Assembly (NCBI GenBank): GCA_024138025.1
Contig: JAMXBD010002455.1
Coordinates: forward strand, 62,001-126,000
DNA length: 64,000 nucleotides
Reading direction: 5' to 3'
Source: Combretum micranthum
Taxonomy: Eukaryota > Streptophyta > Magnoliopsida > Myrtales > Combretaceae
Each line of letters begins with the position of its first letter. Position 1 is the first letter of the stretch. Positions 55,000-64,000 of the stretch are shown here, in pieces. Position numbers and translations under genes: made by a program. Below the pieces are notes generated by a model. That model had not been told where the DNA came from and made no database searches. It worked only from the letters and a program-made list of their open reading frames with translations.

Positions 55000-56445
55000 A
55001 GACCTTGCTAGCTTTCATTTGATCTTTATTATTTATATTTTTATCTTGGCCTGTATATATATTGAGCACCCAAGTTCCTGTGGGTGGACTCCTTTATTTT
55101 GCTGCTTTTATTTTTATTTTTCTTTTGTAGTGATTACAGTAAAGCAGCAAAGCAAATTCTTTGCAATGCAAATTTTGATGATTATGAAACAACTGATGAC
55201 TTTAGGGAAGTGTCAGATTCTTTTTCTTATTCCTTTCCTATGATTTAATTTGTTGCAAAACAGTGAGGATACTATTTGGTTGAAGTGTGGGGGAAGGGAT
55301 AAATTGCATGAAGTGTTGAATTGAAGTGATGAATATGATCTATTGTCTGCTATTATTTATATTTGAAAATACCTACCTTGTATTTTTGGTTTGAAAGCAA
55401 ATTATGAGGAAATTATGCTAAAATTTTTTCAAAAATCTCTTGAAATTGGAGATAGTACAAAAGTAAAGACAGAAAGCAATGAAATTGACTTGTAAAAGTA
55501 TCTTACTCACCTGCTGTTGTGATTGGTTTACTAAGTTAAAAGTAAGTTGTAAAATCCTTAAGAAACAAGTTTACTTTATTTTTAACTTTGGAATTGGAAA
55601 TTTAAGAGCTGATCGAGCCCTTTTTGTGAAAAATAAACAGGTCTACTTCTAGGAAATTTTAGTTTGTATATATTCTTTGAATTTTAACACTTAGTGAAAG
55701 AGGTAGAAGAAACTTTTAAACTTAGTGATCCTTCATAAAAATAAGTCTTTGATATTGTTATTGCATTCAAAAAGAAAGAAACAAGCATAGCCACTACTCC
55801 TCTGACTTGAAATTTTGAGTTATGAGTATCTGAACTTGAATGTTAAAGTGAAGGAGAGTTCTTAGGGGTATTTTGAAATCTGGTCACTTAGGTGATGAGC
55901 TTGAGATGTGCCGACTCAATGAACTCACTATAACGAGAAGGGAAGAATTGCAAAAGTTCAATTCATGAGCTTTGAAAAACAAAAAGATGGAGGTAAAAAC
56001 CTCCCAAAAGAAAAATAAATGTTTGAAAAAGAAAAGAAAAATGAATGCAAATATGCAAATAAGGGAGACTTATAATAAAGAAGAAGAAATTCTAAGGAAA
56101 AAGTAGATACCACATGCTTCATTTAGTGTTACTTAGAATATATATAAGCTAGAAATCAATGAGGTTTAAATGAGTATTTTTCCTTAGTGGATTGAATATT
56201 TGCTTTTGAATAGAAGGTTCTTTTGTTAAAAGTTGAGATTAAAACTTGTTTTGCTTGGATTAACTCCTAAATTTTGATTATAGTACTCTAATTACAAGAA
56301 ATTGGTATGGTTAGAGCAATAGATACAAGAAAAAACAAGTTAAAGAAATTGTGATTAAATTGGGAAAATTGTACTATCTATAAGAGATTTCATTTTTATT
56401 CTTCATTTTGCTTGAGGACAAGTTAAAAGTTCAGGTGGGGGGAAT
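55000..56445 (+). other. 3' untranslated region and polypurine tract of the inverted Athila copy
   Basis: Inverted counterpart of 28014-29466. It contains GAAGTGTGGGGGAAGG near 55285-55300 and the terminal GTGGGGGGAAT (56435-56445) before the LTR. No coding region. Confidence 0.7.
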
Positions 56446-57432
56446 TGATAAGATCATATTTTATACAATTTGTTGATATTCATTAAAGCTAGAATGGATA
56501 TGTTTTGATTAAAATTCATGTTTCAGGACTAATTTGGACTAAGAAATCAAAACAAGAAAATTTGAAGAGAAATTTGGAAAATTTGAAGGATACACCGGCA
56601 ATTCATTTCAAAGCCACGGCGTCAGACGACTTACACCTAAGGCCGCCACCAACACTGCAGCTTTGCCAGCCTTTAATTCAAGCAACTTTACGCCGCCTCA
56701 AAGCGCCGGCGTAGAAGTTCAACAAGCCAGCATACATGGAAGGCCGACAGCACAGAAGTGAAATATCACCAGCTTTAAAGGAGTTACAAGATACGTCGGA
56801 TCCTAAGCCGCGGCGTTGGGGCAGTGTAAGTCAAAGATCCGAAGAGAATGAAGATAACAAAGGCTTGGAAGAAATTGAAGAGACAAATCTGTTGGAGTGT
56901 CTACGCCGATGTCAAAGCCGTCGGCTTTCGTTATAATTGGTGCAACGCTTCATTTCTGATCACATCGCCGCTAGATCTACATCTAAGCCGCCGGCGTAGA
57001 AGCGGCCTACATGTGTCACTGATGTTGAAAGCTGCCAGTGCACTGCCTGCACAAAGGAGAAATTGAAGATATGCCGCCTGTAAGCCGTGATGTAGGATCC
57101 ATAACTGCCGGCTTTAAATTGAAACTGCCATTTTTCTTTAATGAGTTGTTACGAAATTTTTCCTATAAATAGGGGGTCTTCTCCTCACTTTCAGAATAAA
57201 TCCAAGTAGCTCTGAAATACACTACAATACAAAGATTAAAATTAGCATTTCATAGAGATTTTTGAAGGATATTGAAGTTTTCCAAGAAATTGCAAGTGAA
57301 GCTTTGATATTTTGAATTGGTGATATCTAATCTTTTCCTTTTATGCAATTCATATATCTGAATATTTTGATCATAATGAAATCATTTGCGATTTCTTATC
57401 TGATTTTTGAATCATCATCCATAAGTAGCTAA
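56446..57432 (+). repeat. Athila LTR (inverted copy), first part; continues at 62368-63097
   Basis: Starts TGATAAGATCATATT. Carries the GCCGGC-rich segment (56590-57110) and TATAAATAGGGGG at 57164. It is interrupted after GCTAA by the A-type solo LTR, resumes at 62368/62373, and stops near 63097 within GGATAAGATG, just short of the expected LTR end. ORFs at 56505-57066 reflect the GC-rich composition. Confidence 0.85.
57164..57171 (+). promoter_or_regulatory. TATA box of the inverted Athila LTR
   Basis: TATAAATAGGGGG, matching 27258-27246 on the minus strand. Confidence 0.78.
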
Positions 57433-57839
57433 TGTCACGTCCCGAAGGATACCCTAAACGTGGCAGTCCACCGTACATAATATTAAAGCCTAAGAATGAC
57501 CACCTCAGTCATGCGAAGGCTTCCATACTATGTACAAGACGTCTAACACATAGAGGAGACACCTCGGAATGATACATTTCATGTTGATATAACTTGAGTA
57601 ACAATGTAAAGGAAATTCAATTCACTATTCTTCAAAATACAACTCATTAAACTTCAATACAAATCATCAAAAGATTCTATTACATAGAACTATTACAAGG
57701 CAAATAATAAAACCTAGCTAATAACTTCAAACATTCTTATGTCTTGTCGGAATCTTGAAGTCATTCTCGACTTCAACCATCTCAGTCCCCACTTAGCATT
57801 CTTGAGATAACCTGTTCATTTAAACAACTATTGGGGTAT

Positions 57840-57854
57840 AAGCTACACTAGCTT
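57840..57854 (-). promoter_or_regulatory. LTR hairpin with 3-nt loop
   Basis: In plus coordinates AAGCTACACTAGCTT (minus AAGCTA-GTG-TAGCTT): perfect stem, loop one base longer than in L-type LTRs, 407-422 bp from the LTR 3' end. Confidence 0.58.
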
Positions 57855-58579
57855 AGTGAGTGAAAACTTCCAGGATTACATTTATAACATCATACAATCA
57901 AGTGATTAGTCAGACAAGTGATATGCATCAAACTCGTGAATTCAACAAACATATGACCTGCCGGAAATCATATGTGGATGGACTTACGCCCTCCATCCCG
58001 GGTTAGCAGATTAACGAATCCTGCGGTACGACCAAGACCGTTTCAGCTTACGGACAACTATAAACTATAAAATCGTTTAAGGTACAACGATAAACCAACA
58101 AATGCTAATGCTCCATCCCCATCGTGTATGAATGAGTTCAATTTCATCTTCAATTCCGAATAATCAATTATACCGATTCTTTTAAGTGATCAGTCAATAA
58201 TGCAGACAATCAATTCTAATTCATCTATACAAGCAATAGTTAATCACTCGGCTTCGATATTCTTACATTCCATTTCTCATATCAACAACAAGCATACATA
58301 TTTCCCATTCGTCCCCATCATGCATATCCATTTTATCTTTACCAAATATCTAGTGCAACTATTATTACAATCACATACAATAAATGAAATCGGAAGTAAT
58401 ACTCCGGCCATTGGATCACCGGTCTCTTAGTACAAGTAATCCGGTGGTAGGGAATCGTCGATATCGGGGTCACCTAAAAAGGAAGAAATACCCTAATAAG
58501 TATTTCATCACTTAACTAGTCCAAGCTATCTCATACAAACTATCAAATTCGTAATTCTCGTCCTAAGCGGGAATTCCAA

Positions 58580-58669
58580 CTTAAAACGGCCATAACTTGG
58601 TCATTTTAACTCGGAATCTCGCAAATTATATATCGATTTCTATCTACTTCGAAAGATCTATCTATTTCT
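58580..58669 (-). promoter_or_regulatory. Shared LTR block (minus, A solo LTR)
   Basis: CTTAAAACGGCCATAACTTG, then TTTAACTCGGAATCTCGC, then TCTACTTCGAAAGATCTATC in plus coordinates. The companion motif GGGATCAGATCTGATC is at 58707-58722. Confidence 0.6.
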
Positions 58670-61600
58670 AATATTATTTTTAAGTTTTGAAAACATTTAG
58701 GTCTCGGAACAGAGGGATCAGATCTGATCAGTAACGGTTTCCGATTCCGAAAAATAGTTTTGTAAATGTTTGTAATGTTCTACTATATAATTAGCTATAC
58801 ATGCAATATGAATGATTTCCTAACATGAATGACATGAGATGAGCTTAATGTATGCATGACCTTGATGATTTTTGCTAAAGGAAAATTTTATAACTTTTTA
58901 TTTGCAAGACCATAATAACAACTACTTATGAAAAATCTAGTTTTCTAACTTTGATCATTTCCATTTGTTTTGGATTTATTACTTAAGAAAATATAATTAT
59001 TTTTGTTAAAATTGAGTCTTCATTATATCTATTACTTATGACTTTCATTTCTTCATAAAAATTTCCATTTTGCACTTTGTAAACATGTTTTCAAGTGGGG
59101 TTGATTCCAAAATCCGAATTTTACAAAAATTAGTTTTTGAGTGATTCCTTTAAGTAAAAATCATTTGATACTTAGAAATTTAAGGCTCAACCATATATAA
59201 CTACTAAGGGCTTCATTCTTACACAAAAATTTGCATTTTACACTTTGCAAATATGTTTTCCAATATGATTTACTCAAAAATCCGAATTTTAGAAAATCCA
59301 CTTTTTGCATGATTCCTTTGGGAAAACTTGTTTAATGCATTAAAATTTAAGGCTTCACTATATCAATTACTTAAGGACTTCATTTAACACATAAAACATT
59401 CATTTTGAGCTTGAATACTAGGTGTTCTTATGGCCTTCATTCAAAATTACGAATTTCACAAATTGACTACTAACTTAAAATTTTCCATCTTGCTTCTACT
59501 TCTTGTTTTACACTTTAATCTCATCAAAACTCCTTTCAACTTATAAAAATCACTACTTAATGATACCTATTACCTATATACTTCATTTTTCACATAAAAC
59601 ATGAGTTTTGGAGTTGATACATGGGTTCTAAAAATTGGTCTTGGTTGGAATCCGAATTTACAAAATCTTTTTTTTTGTTATATCTTTTGATAAAATCTAT
59701 CTAAGCTCATGAAAATCCATTCCTTACATATCCTATCCTAAGAGCCTTTCATTTCTTAAATAAAAACTTCATTTTTGAGTTGGTAAACATGTTTTTAAAA
59801 TAGGCCTTGGCCAAAATCCAAAATAGAATTTTTATTTTGAAAATCACTTTTGATTCTTGTAAAAAGAAGTCTTGATGATATACATATATTAAGCCTTCAT
59901 TTTCTTAAGCAAAAATTACATTTTGACACTTGGAAAGTGGTTTTTAAATATTGGTCTTGCCAAAATACGAATTTCACAAATTTTGTTCAAGTTCAAATCT
60001 AAGATCTACACATAATATGAACATACACCTAGATGAAACCCATGAAAACAAACTTTAAACTCATAGATCTAAACTTTGCTCATCAAAATTACTCATTTAT
60101 GTTATCTATACCCTAAGCCCTTCATTTTAAATGAAAAATACACATTTTGAAGTTGAAAAACCACTTTTCTAAATATGGTTCCATTTTCATCCGAATTTTC
60201 AAAAGTTGTTTTTGTTGAAAGTAAAATAGATCTTGAGTTTCCTACAACTTTCCTACCATCATCATGCTATTACAAGTCATCCATGAACATAAAACAAAGT
60301 CTAATGCATCTTATGAACTCAAAACTCTAGATCTAGTTTTCTAAACTAGTTTTAAATGCATGAACACATGTGAATGAGGAATATATGCATAGGTCATAAG
60401 TAATAACAAGAATAATAACTTAAATAGCAAGATCTATGGCATAAACAAAAATCAAAGCTACAAAAAGTTAGATCTACAAAATATAACAACTTTAAACAAG
60501 AAAATAATAACAATACAAGATAATAATAATGGAGAAGAGGAGTGTTTCATTTTTGGCATCATCATCCTTAGCTTTTAAGCTAATGGAATGTCATTTGATG
60601 CATGAAACTCTCATTATACTTTACCTATATCACCTATGGAGGCTTAAAAAGAAGGTTTACTTAAGAAATCTTCAAGAAATATGTGTGGGAGCTCCAAAAA
60701 AAAAAATAGGGGCAGCAAGGTTTTTGTAAGAACAAGAGAGAAAGAAGAAAGAAAGAGAGGAAAAAAGAGAGGAAAAGAGGGAGTAAAAGAGATAGGGTTT
60801 CAAATGAATGAAAAGGAATAAATGAAAGGCATTAAGTGGAGAGAGAGGAGGGTATTAAATGAAAAAGAAAAAAAAATAAACAAGAGCAGAATTTTTGGGG
60901 GTGTTTCACGTGAATTTTGAGTGAGGGAAAGAGAGAGGTTACATTGCCTTGTAACTTGAAATTTGAAAATGTAACTTGCATCATTTAATGTGCTAACTAA
61001 AAGAGGCTTTAAATCATTAAATAAATAATTAAAATAAAAGAAAAGAGGCTATTATTAGGGGTGTGGTCAGCTGCCATTGTGGGGAAATGGAGTGTGAAAT
61101 GAGTGAAAGAAAACTTGATTAATGTGTAGAAGTGACAAATGAAGTGTACTTAAAGTATGGGTTGAAAAAGTTTTTTATTGGGAAAATATATAAAATAAAA
61201 TTAAGAAAAATATTTTTAAAGGAGTAGCAGAATTTTCATAAATAAAATTAAATAATTAATTGAATTATTTTAGTATTTCAACAAATATGTTACCGGTATG
61301 ATCGAAATACGCGAATATGGCTATAAATGATATTTTTATAACCCGAAAAATTCTAAAAAATTATTTTATGAAAATATAAATATTTTTCAAATATTTTTAA
61401 ATTATTAAATTAATTTATTTTATTTTTAGTATCGGGTCTTAAACAGAATCTGATCCCGTAAAAGCCCGAACTAACTAAATTTTAAAAAAAAAATTTTCTA
61501 TAATATATAAAATATTTATCTAAAATATAAGGCTTTATAAGAATAATAAAATTTTGTAATGAAATAAAAATGAATAGTGCAAAAGACGACTCAATTACCG

Positions 61601-62372
61601 GTAATAATGGAAATACGATAAAAAGGTTATAACTGTAACTTTTATAACCCGAAAAATTATATAACTGATATATTTAGAAATCTTATGAAATTACGAGTCT
61701 AACGGTACTATTGGTATATTTTTGATATCTCGACCCCAGGACACGCTTTTCGAAGTCTGTATCCGAACGGGTTCGAAATAGGTCAAAAATTTACCAATCT
61801 GATATTTTTACACAAACTTATATTACTATGAGCTATTCTATATATTTAAACTACATCTCGGCCTCTAGGGTTAGGGGCACTAGATTGCCGGACTTACACT
61901 ATTGTATTCCGGTTAGGGTTTCCGGGTGATTTTTCGGTTTAGACCTTTGCCAATTTGGAAACTGATATTTATGTTCATACAGCATATTTAATTTGAGAAG
62001 TTTATTTTAAATTTTATTTTTCGTAAGTATTTATTATCTTTTAACGTTTTCGGAATTTTTGAATTGGGTTTCATTTTCGAAAGTTAATCGTTATTTACTT
62101 TTTTAATAATTTGTTTTTGGGCTTTATATTACCGTTTTTATAAGTCGGAGTTAAATATGAAATTTTTCGTACGTAGTGGTTTTGAATTTGAAGACCACTG
62201 AGTTCTTATTTTATTTTCGAGGATTTTCATTTTCTCATGATTAAGAAATTTTGGATTCATTCATGGTTTAGGACTTGTCAAAATTCGGTTTTAATTTGGA
62301 GTGATTTTTAGGGTTTATTTTCGAAGTTCATCTTAAAATTATTTACTGAAATTTTCCGGGGCTTACAACTAA

Positions 62373-63097
62373 ATCCTTTTTGTGGGAAGTTGATGAAGCT
62401 TTTAACATGCTAAAATGTCTTTGAAACCATGTTATAAGATAGTTAGAATCATGGAATATTCATATTGAGTTATGATTATTCATCATATCTTTGGTGTATA
62501 AGAATTCTGATAACTCGAAAGGGAAATTAGGGTTCATATGAATTCATAAATTGAGATTAAATTACAATTGCGGAAGCGGCGGAGTTTAATCTAATTTAGA
62601 AATTGTCCATGAATACTAAAGCAATATTTTATATTGATTTCTCACTAAGGAATTAGGGGATGTTAATATAAAGTATTAGTCAATTATAGAATCGGAAGGT
62701 TTATAATTGTAATTTTGATTCCACGAATAATTTATTTAGCGGAAGCTATTGTATTATTTTTGTGGTTTAAAAGGTTTTTAACTCTGTTTTTAAATCTTGA
62801 CAATTTCTTATGAATATCCATGAATCTATTTATCATTATAACATGACTTCAAGTTGATTGGCAATAGTTTAAAGTGGATTATGCTCCTTCCCACATTTTT
62901 CTAACATATCACTCTCTTCAAAAGCTCACTGCATTCATAGTAGATACTTAATCTTAATCTAATCATTCTAAAAGATCAATTGCCTAGATATTAGTATTAG
63001 TTGATAATTGTCTAGTAGTTAATAGATCTCTGTGGGATCAACACTTGACTCATTCTATATTACAAGATAAGGCCCAGTGCGCTTGCTGGATAAGATG
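62373..63097 (+). repeat. Athila LTR (inverted copy), second part
   Basis: Collinear, inverted, with 26265-27000, including 'caattgcggaagcggcggag' and 'gcgcttgctggataaga'. It ends at a breakpoint into the gag sequence of the host element. Confidence 0.85.
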
Positions 63098-63470
63098 ACT
63101 TCATTTCTTAGACCATTAAGTTTGACAATGTTGGTGTACTGGAGAAATTTAGCAAGGTGTTCATCTGGCGTCTTATTTGGATATCCTCCAAATTGATGTG
63201 ACTCAACCATTTGAATCAGGGACGGTTTATGCTCAAAGTTGTTAGCCTCCACAATGGGCATTCTTATGGCGGGATCCTGGACAGTGGGTACTATATAGTC
63301 TCAAATTGCCCTTGGAGCGGGAGCAGCTGCTTGCAACTGGTTGTTGTTATCATTGTTTCCTTGATTTTGTGCCATTGCTCCTCTTCTTTGGTTCTCTCTT
63401 CTCTGTTGATGCAAGTTCTTTCAATCTCAGGATCTAAAGGTAGAAGTTCAGAACTTCTACTTCTTCGCAT
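63098..63470 (-). pseudogene. gag: Athila Gag, N-terminal fragment
   Basis: On the minus strand the likely start is ATG at 63470-63468 (MRRSRSSELLPLDPEIERT), typical of Athila gag N-termini. A one-base shift follows before MAQNQGNNDNNNQLQAAA and, after another break near 63300, MPIVEANNFEHKPSLIQMVE and SHQFGGYPNKTPDEHLAKFL, then QYTNIVKLNGLRNEVI. The last 12 residues of that reading frame (to 63055) come from the adjoining inverted LTR, so the real gene stops at 63098. The remainder of the capsid domain is absent. Gag would form the particle; this fragment cannot. Confidence 0.8.
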
Positions 63471-63556
63471 AAAACCTGCAAAGAGAAAAGGAAAAAATCA
63501 TAACTAAACTTAAACCTAAACTACTAGCAAAGCTGAAGGTAGTCTAATATTAATAA

Positions 63557-63576
63557 GATCCTCGGCAACGGCGCCA
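63557..63576 (-). other. Primer binding site of the Athila-like element
   Basis: Minus-strand TGGCGCCGTTGCCGAGGATC, the standard Athila-type site, lies 10 bases after the 5' LTR end. This fixes the element's orientation and its 5' LTR boundary at 63587. Confidence 0.9.
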
Positions 63577-63586
63577 GAAAACTTGA

Positions 63587-64000
63587 TGAGCTAAATTAAT
63601 ATTGAATTTTCAAAGCATCTTATCCAGCAAGCGTACTGGGCCTTATCTTGTAATATAGCATGAGTCAAGTGTCGATCCCACAGGGATCTATTAACTACTA
63701 GACAGTTATCAACTAATACTAATATCTAGGCAATTGATCTTTTAGAATGATTAGATTAAGATTTATCTAATTAAGTATCTACTATGAATGCAGTGAGCTT
63801 TTGAAGAGAGTGATATGTTAGAAAAATGTGGGAAGGAGCAGAATCCACTTTAAACTATTGCCAATCAACTTGAAGTTATGTTATAATGATAATTAGATTC
63901 ATGGATATTCATAAGAAATTGTAAAGATTTAAATACCTTTTAAACCACAAAAATAATTCAATAGCTTCCGCTAAATAAATTATTCGTGAAATCAAAATTA
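63587..64000 (-). repeat. 5' LTR of the Athila-like element, cut by window end
   Basis: In plus coordinates TGAGCTAAATTAATATTG onward closely matches 26241-26660 in the same orientation, so these are the two LTRs of one element. The remaining roughly 1.35 kb lies beyond 64000. Confidence 0.9.

Larger units (their letters stand above)
57433..62367 (-). mobile_element. Solo LTR, A type (4.9 kb), minus orientation
   Basis: In plus coordinates it starts TGTCACGTCCCG and ends GGGGCTTACA. Flanks are GCTAA (57428-57432) and ACTAA (62368-62372). The undisturbed Athila LTR at 26997-27001 shows the original site was GCTAA on that strand, so the right copy has one later change. The element is nearly 5 kb with no gag-pol motif, collinear with 21154-26200 inverted, so it is an unusually long solo LTR rather than a whole element. 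It contains the hairpin (57840-57854) and the shared block (58580-58669). A purine-rich promoter-like stretch lies at 60720-60870. Confidence 0.88.
54330..63097 (+). mobile_element. Inverted 3' fragment of a second Athila copy inside the minus-strand Athila element
   Basis: In plus orientation: part of ORF1 (54330-54999), 3' untranslated region (55000-56434), polypurine tract (56435-56445), and LTR (56446-57432 continued at 62368-63097, lacking about the last 25-30 bp). This is the same material as 26241-30200 in opposite orientation. Both edges lie within gag/protease sequence of the host element. About 1.5 kb of gag is missing there, so it is not a clean insertion. No target duplication was found. 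Confidence 0.8.
26241..64000 (-). mobile_element. Athila-like Ty3/gypsy retrotransposon, minus strand, heavily interrupted
   Basis: On the minus strand the order is: 5' LTR (from beyond the window to 63587), PBS (63576-63557), gag start (63470-63098), protease (54325-53652), RT (50224-48927), RNase H (33757-33342), integrase (33340-32196), ORF1 (30722-29467), polypurine tract, 3' LTR (28013-26241). RT, integrase and ORF1 features match the Athila lineage: KDHFPLPFID, FMDDFSVFG, and an extra ORF downstream of pol. It is inserted in the A-type LTR at 26240. It carries an Ogre/Tat-like element, two solo LTRs and an inverted fragment of another Athila copy. Stops and frameshifts show it is dead. 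Confidence 0.85.

Noticed and set aside
60720..60870. Purine-rich stretch considered as a polypurine tract marking an internal retroelement region
   Set aside because: It corresponds to the inverted pyrimidine-rich promoter region of the A-type LTR (compare 22570-22780) and is not next to a TG LTR start.
1..64000. A host protein-coding gene, rRNA or conventional tRNA
   Set aside because: All recognisable proteins are gag/pol or element-specific ORFs; no other domain, no intron-exon gene structure outside the elements, and no rRNA-like sequence seen.

Overview
This is nuclear DNA from a flowering plant, probably a eudicot with a large, repeat-rich genome. It is AT-rich, has no recognisable host gene, and consists almost entirely of Ty3/gypsy (Metaviridae-type) LTR retrotransposons nested in one another. 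Every coding region I recognise is retroelement gag or pol or an element-specific extra ORF, and nearly all are broken by stops or frameshifts.

Left third (1-26240): a pile-up of very long LTRs (about 3.4 to more than 5 kb) that begin TGTAA(A/G)CCCC and end GGGGCGTGACA. From the left: a minus-strand LTR end (1-579) inside a second LTR (580-1861), inside a third (1862-7108), which also carries a plus-strand solo LTR (3060-6463, target duplication ATTCA). Next is a pol-less element with gag and zinc knuckles plus a 3.9 kb 3' LTR (7109-13338). Then comes an LTR (13339-20910) split by another solo LTR (16008-19695, duplication TTCAT), a 118-bp internal remnant and the start of its 3' LTR. Finally there is an approximately 5 kb LTR from 21154 that is cut at 26240.

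Right two thirds (26241-64000): a minus-strand Athila-like element is inserted in that last LTR. Reading leftward from its 5' LTR (63587 to beyond the window) it has PBS, start of gag, protease, reverse transcriptase, RNase H, integrase, an ATHILA ORF1-type gene with its own leader, polypurine tract and 3' LTR (26241-28013). It is broken up by four things. (1) A 15.2 kb Ogre/Tat-like element (33758-48926, duplication GTATA) sits inside RNase H. (2) A 3.4 kb solo LTR (50230-53651, duplication ACTTG) lies between protease and RT. (3) An inverted piece of a second Athila copy (about 54330-63097) replaces most of gag. (4) A 4.9 kb solo LTR (57433-62367, duplication GCTAA/ACTAA) lies inside that piece.

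The most interesting unexplained signals are non-coding. An 85-90 bp block is recognisable in eight copies across all the long-LTR families despite strong divergence elsewhere. A hairpin keeps its stem while its loop changes, at a near-constant distance from the LTR 3' end. A tRNA-like Pol III A-box/B-box pair lies in both LTRs of the Ogre-like element. An apparent leader with splice signals lies directly in front of the Athila extra ORF. Boundaries supported by matching target duplications are firm; family names rest on motif recognition without database searches.
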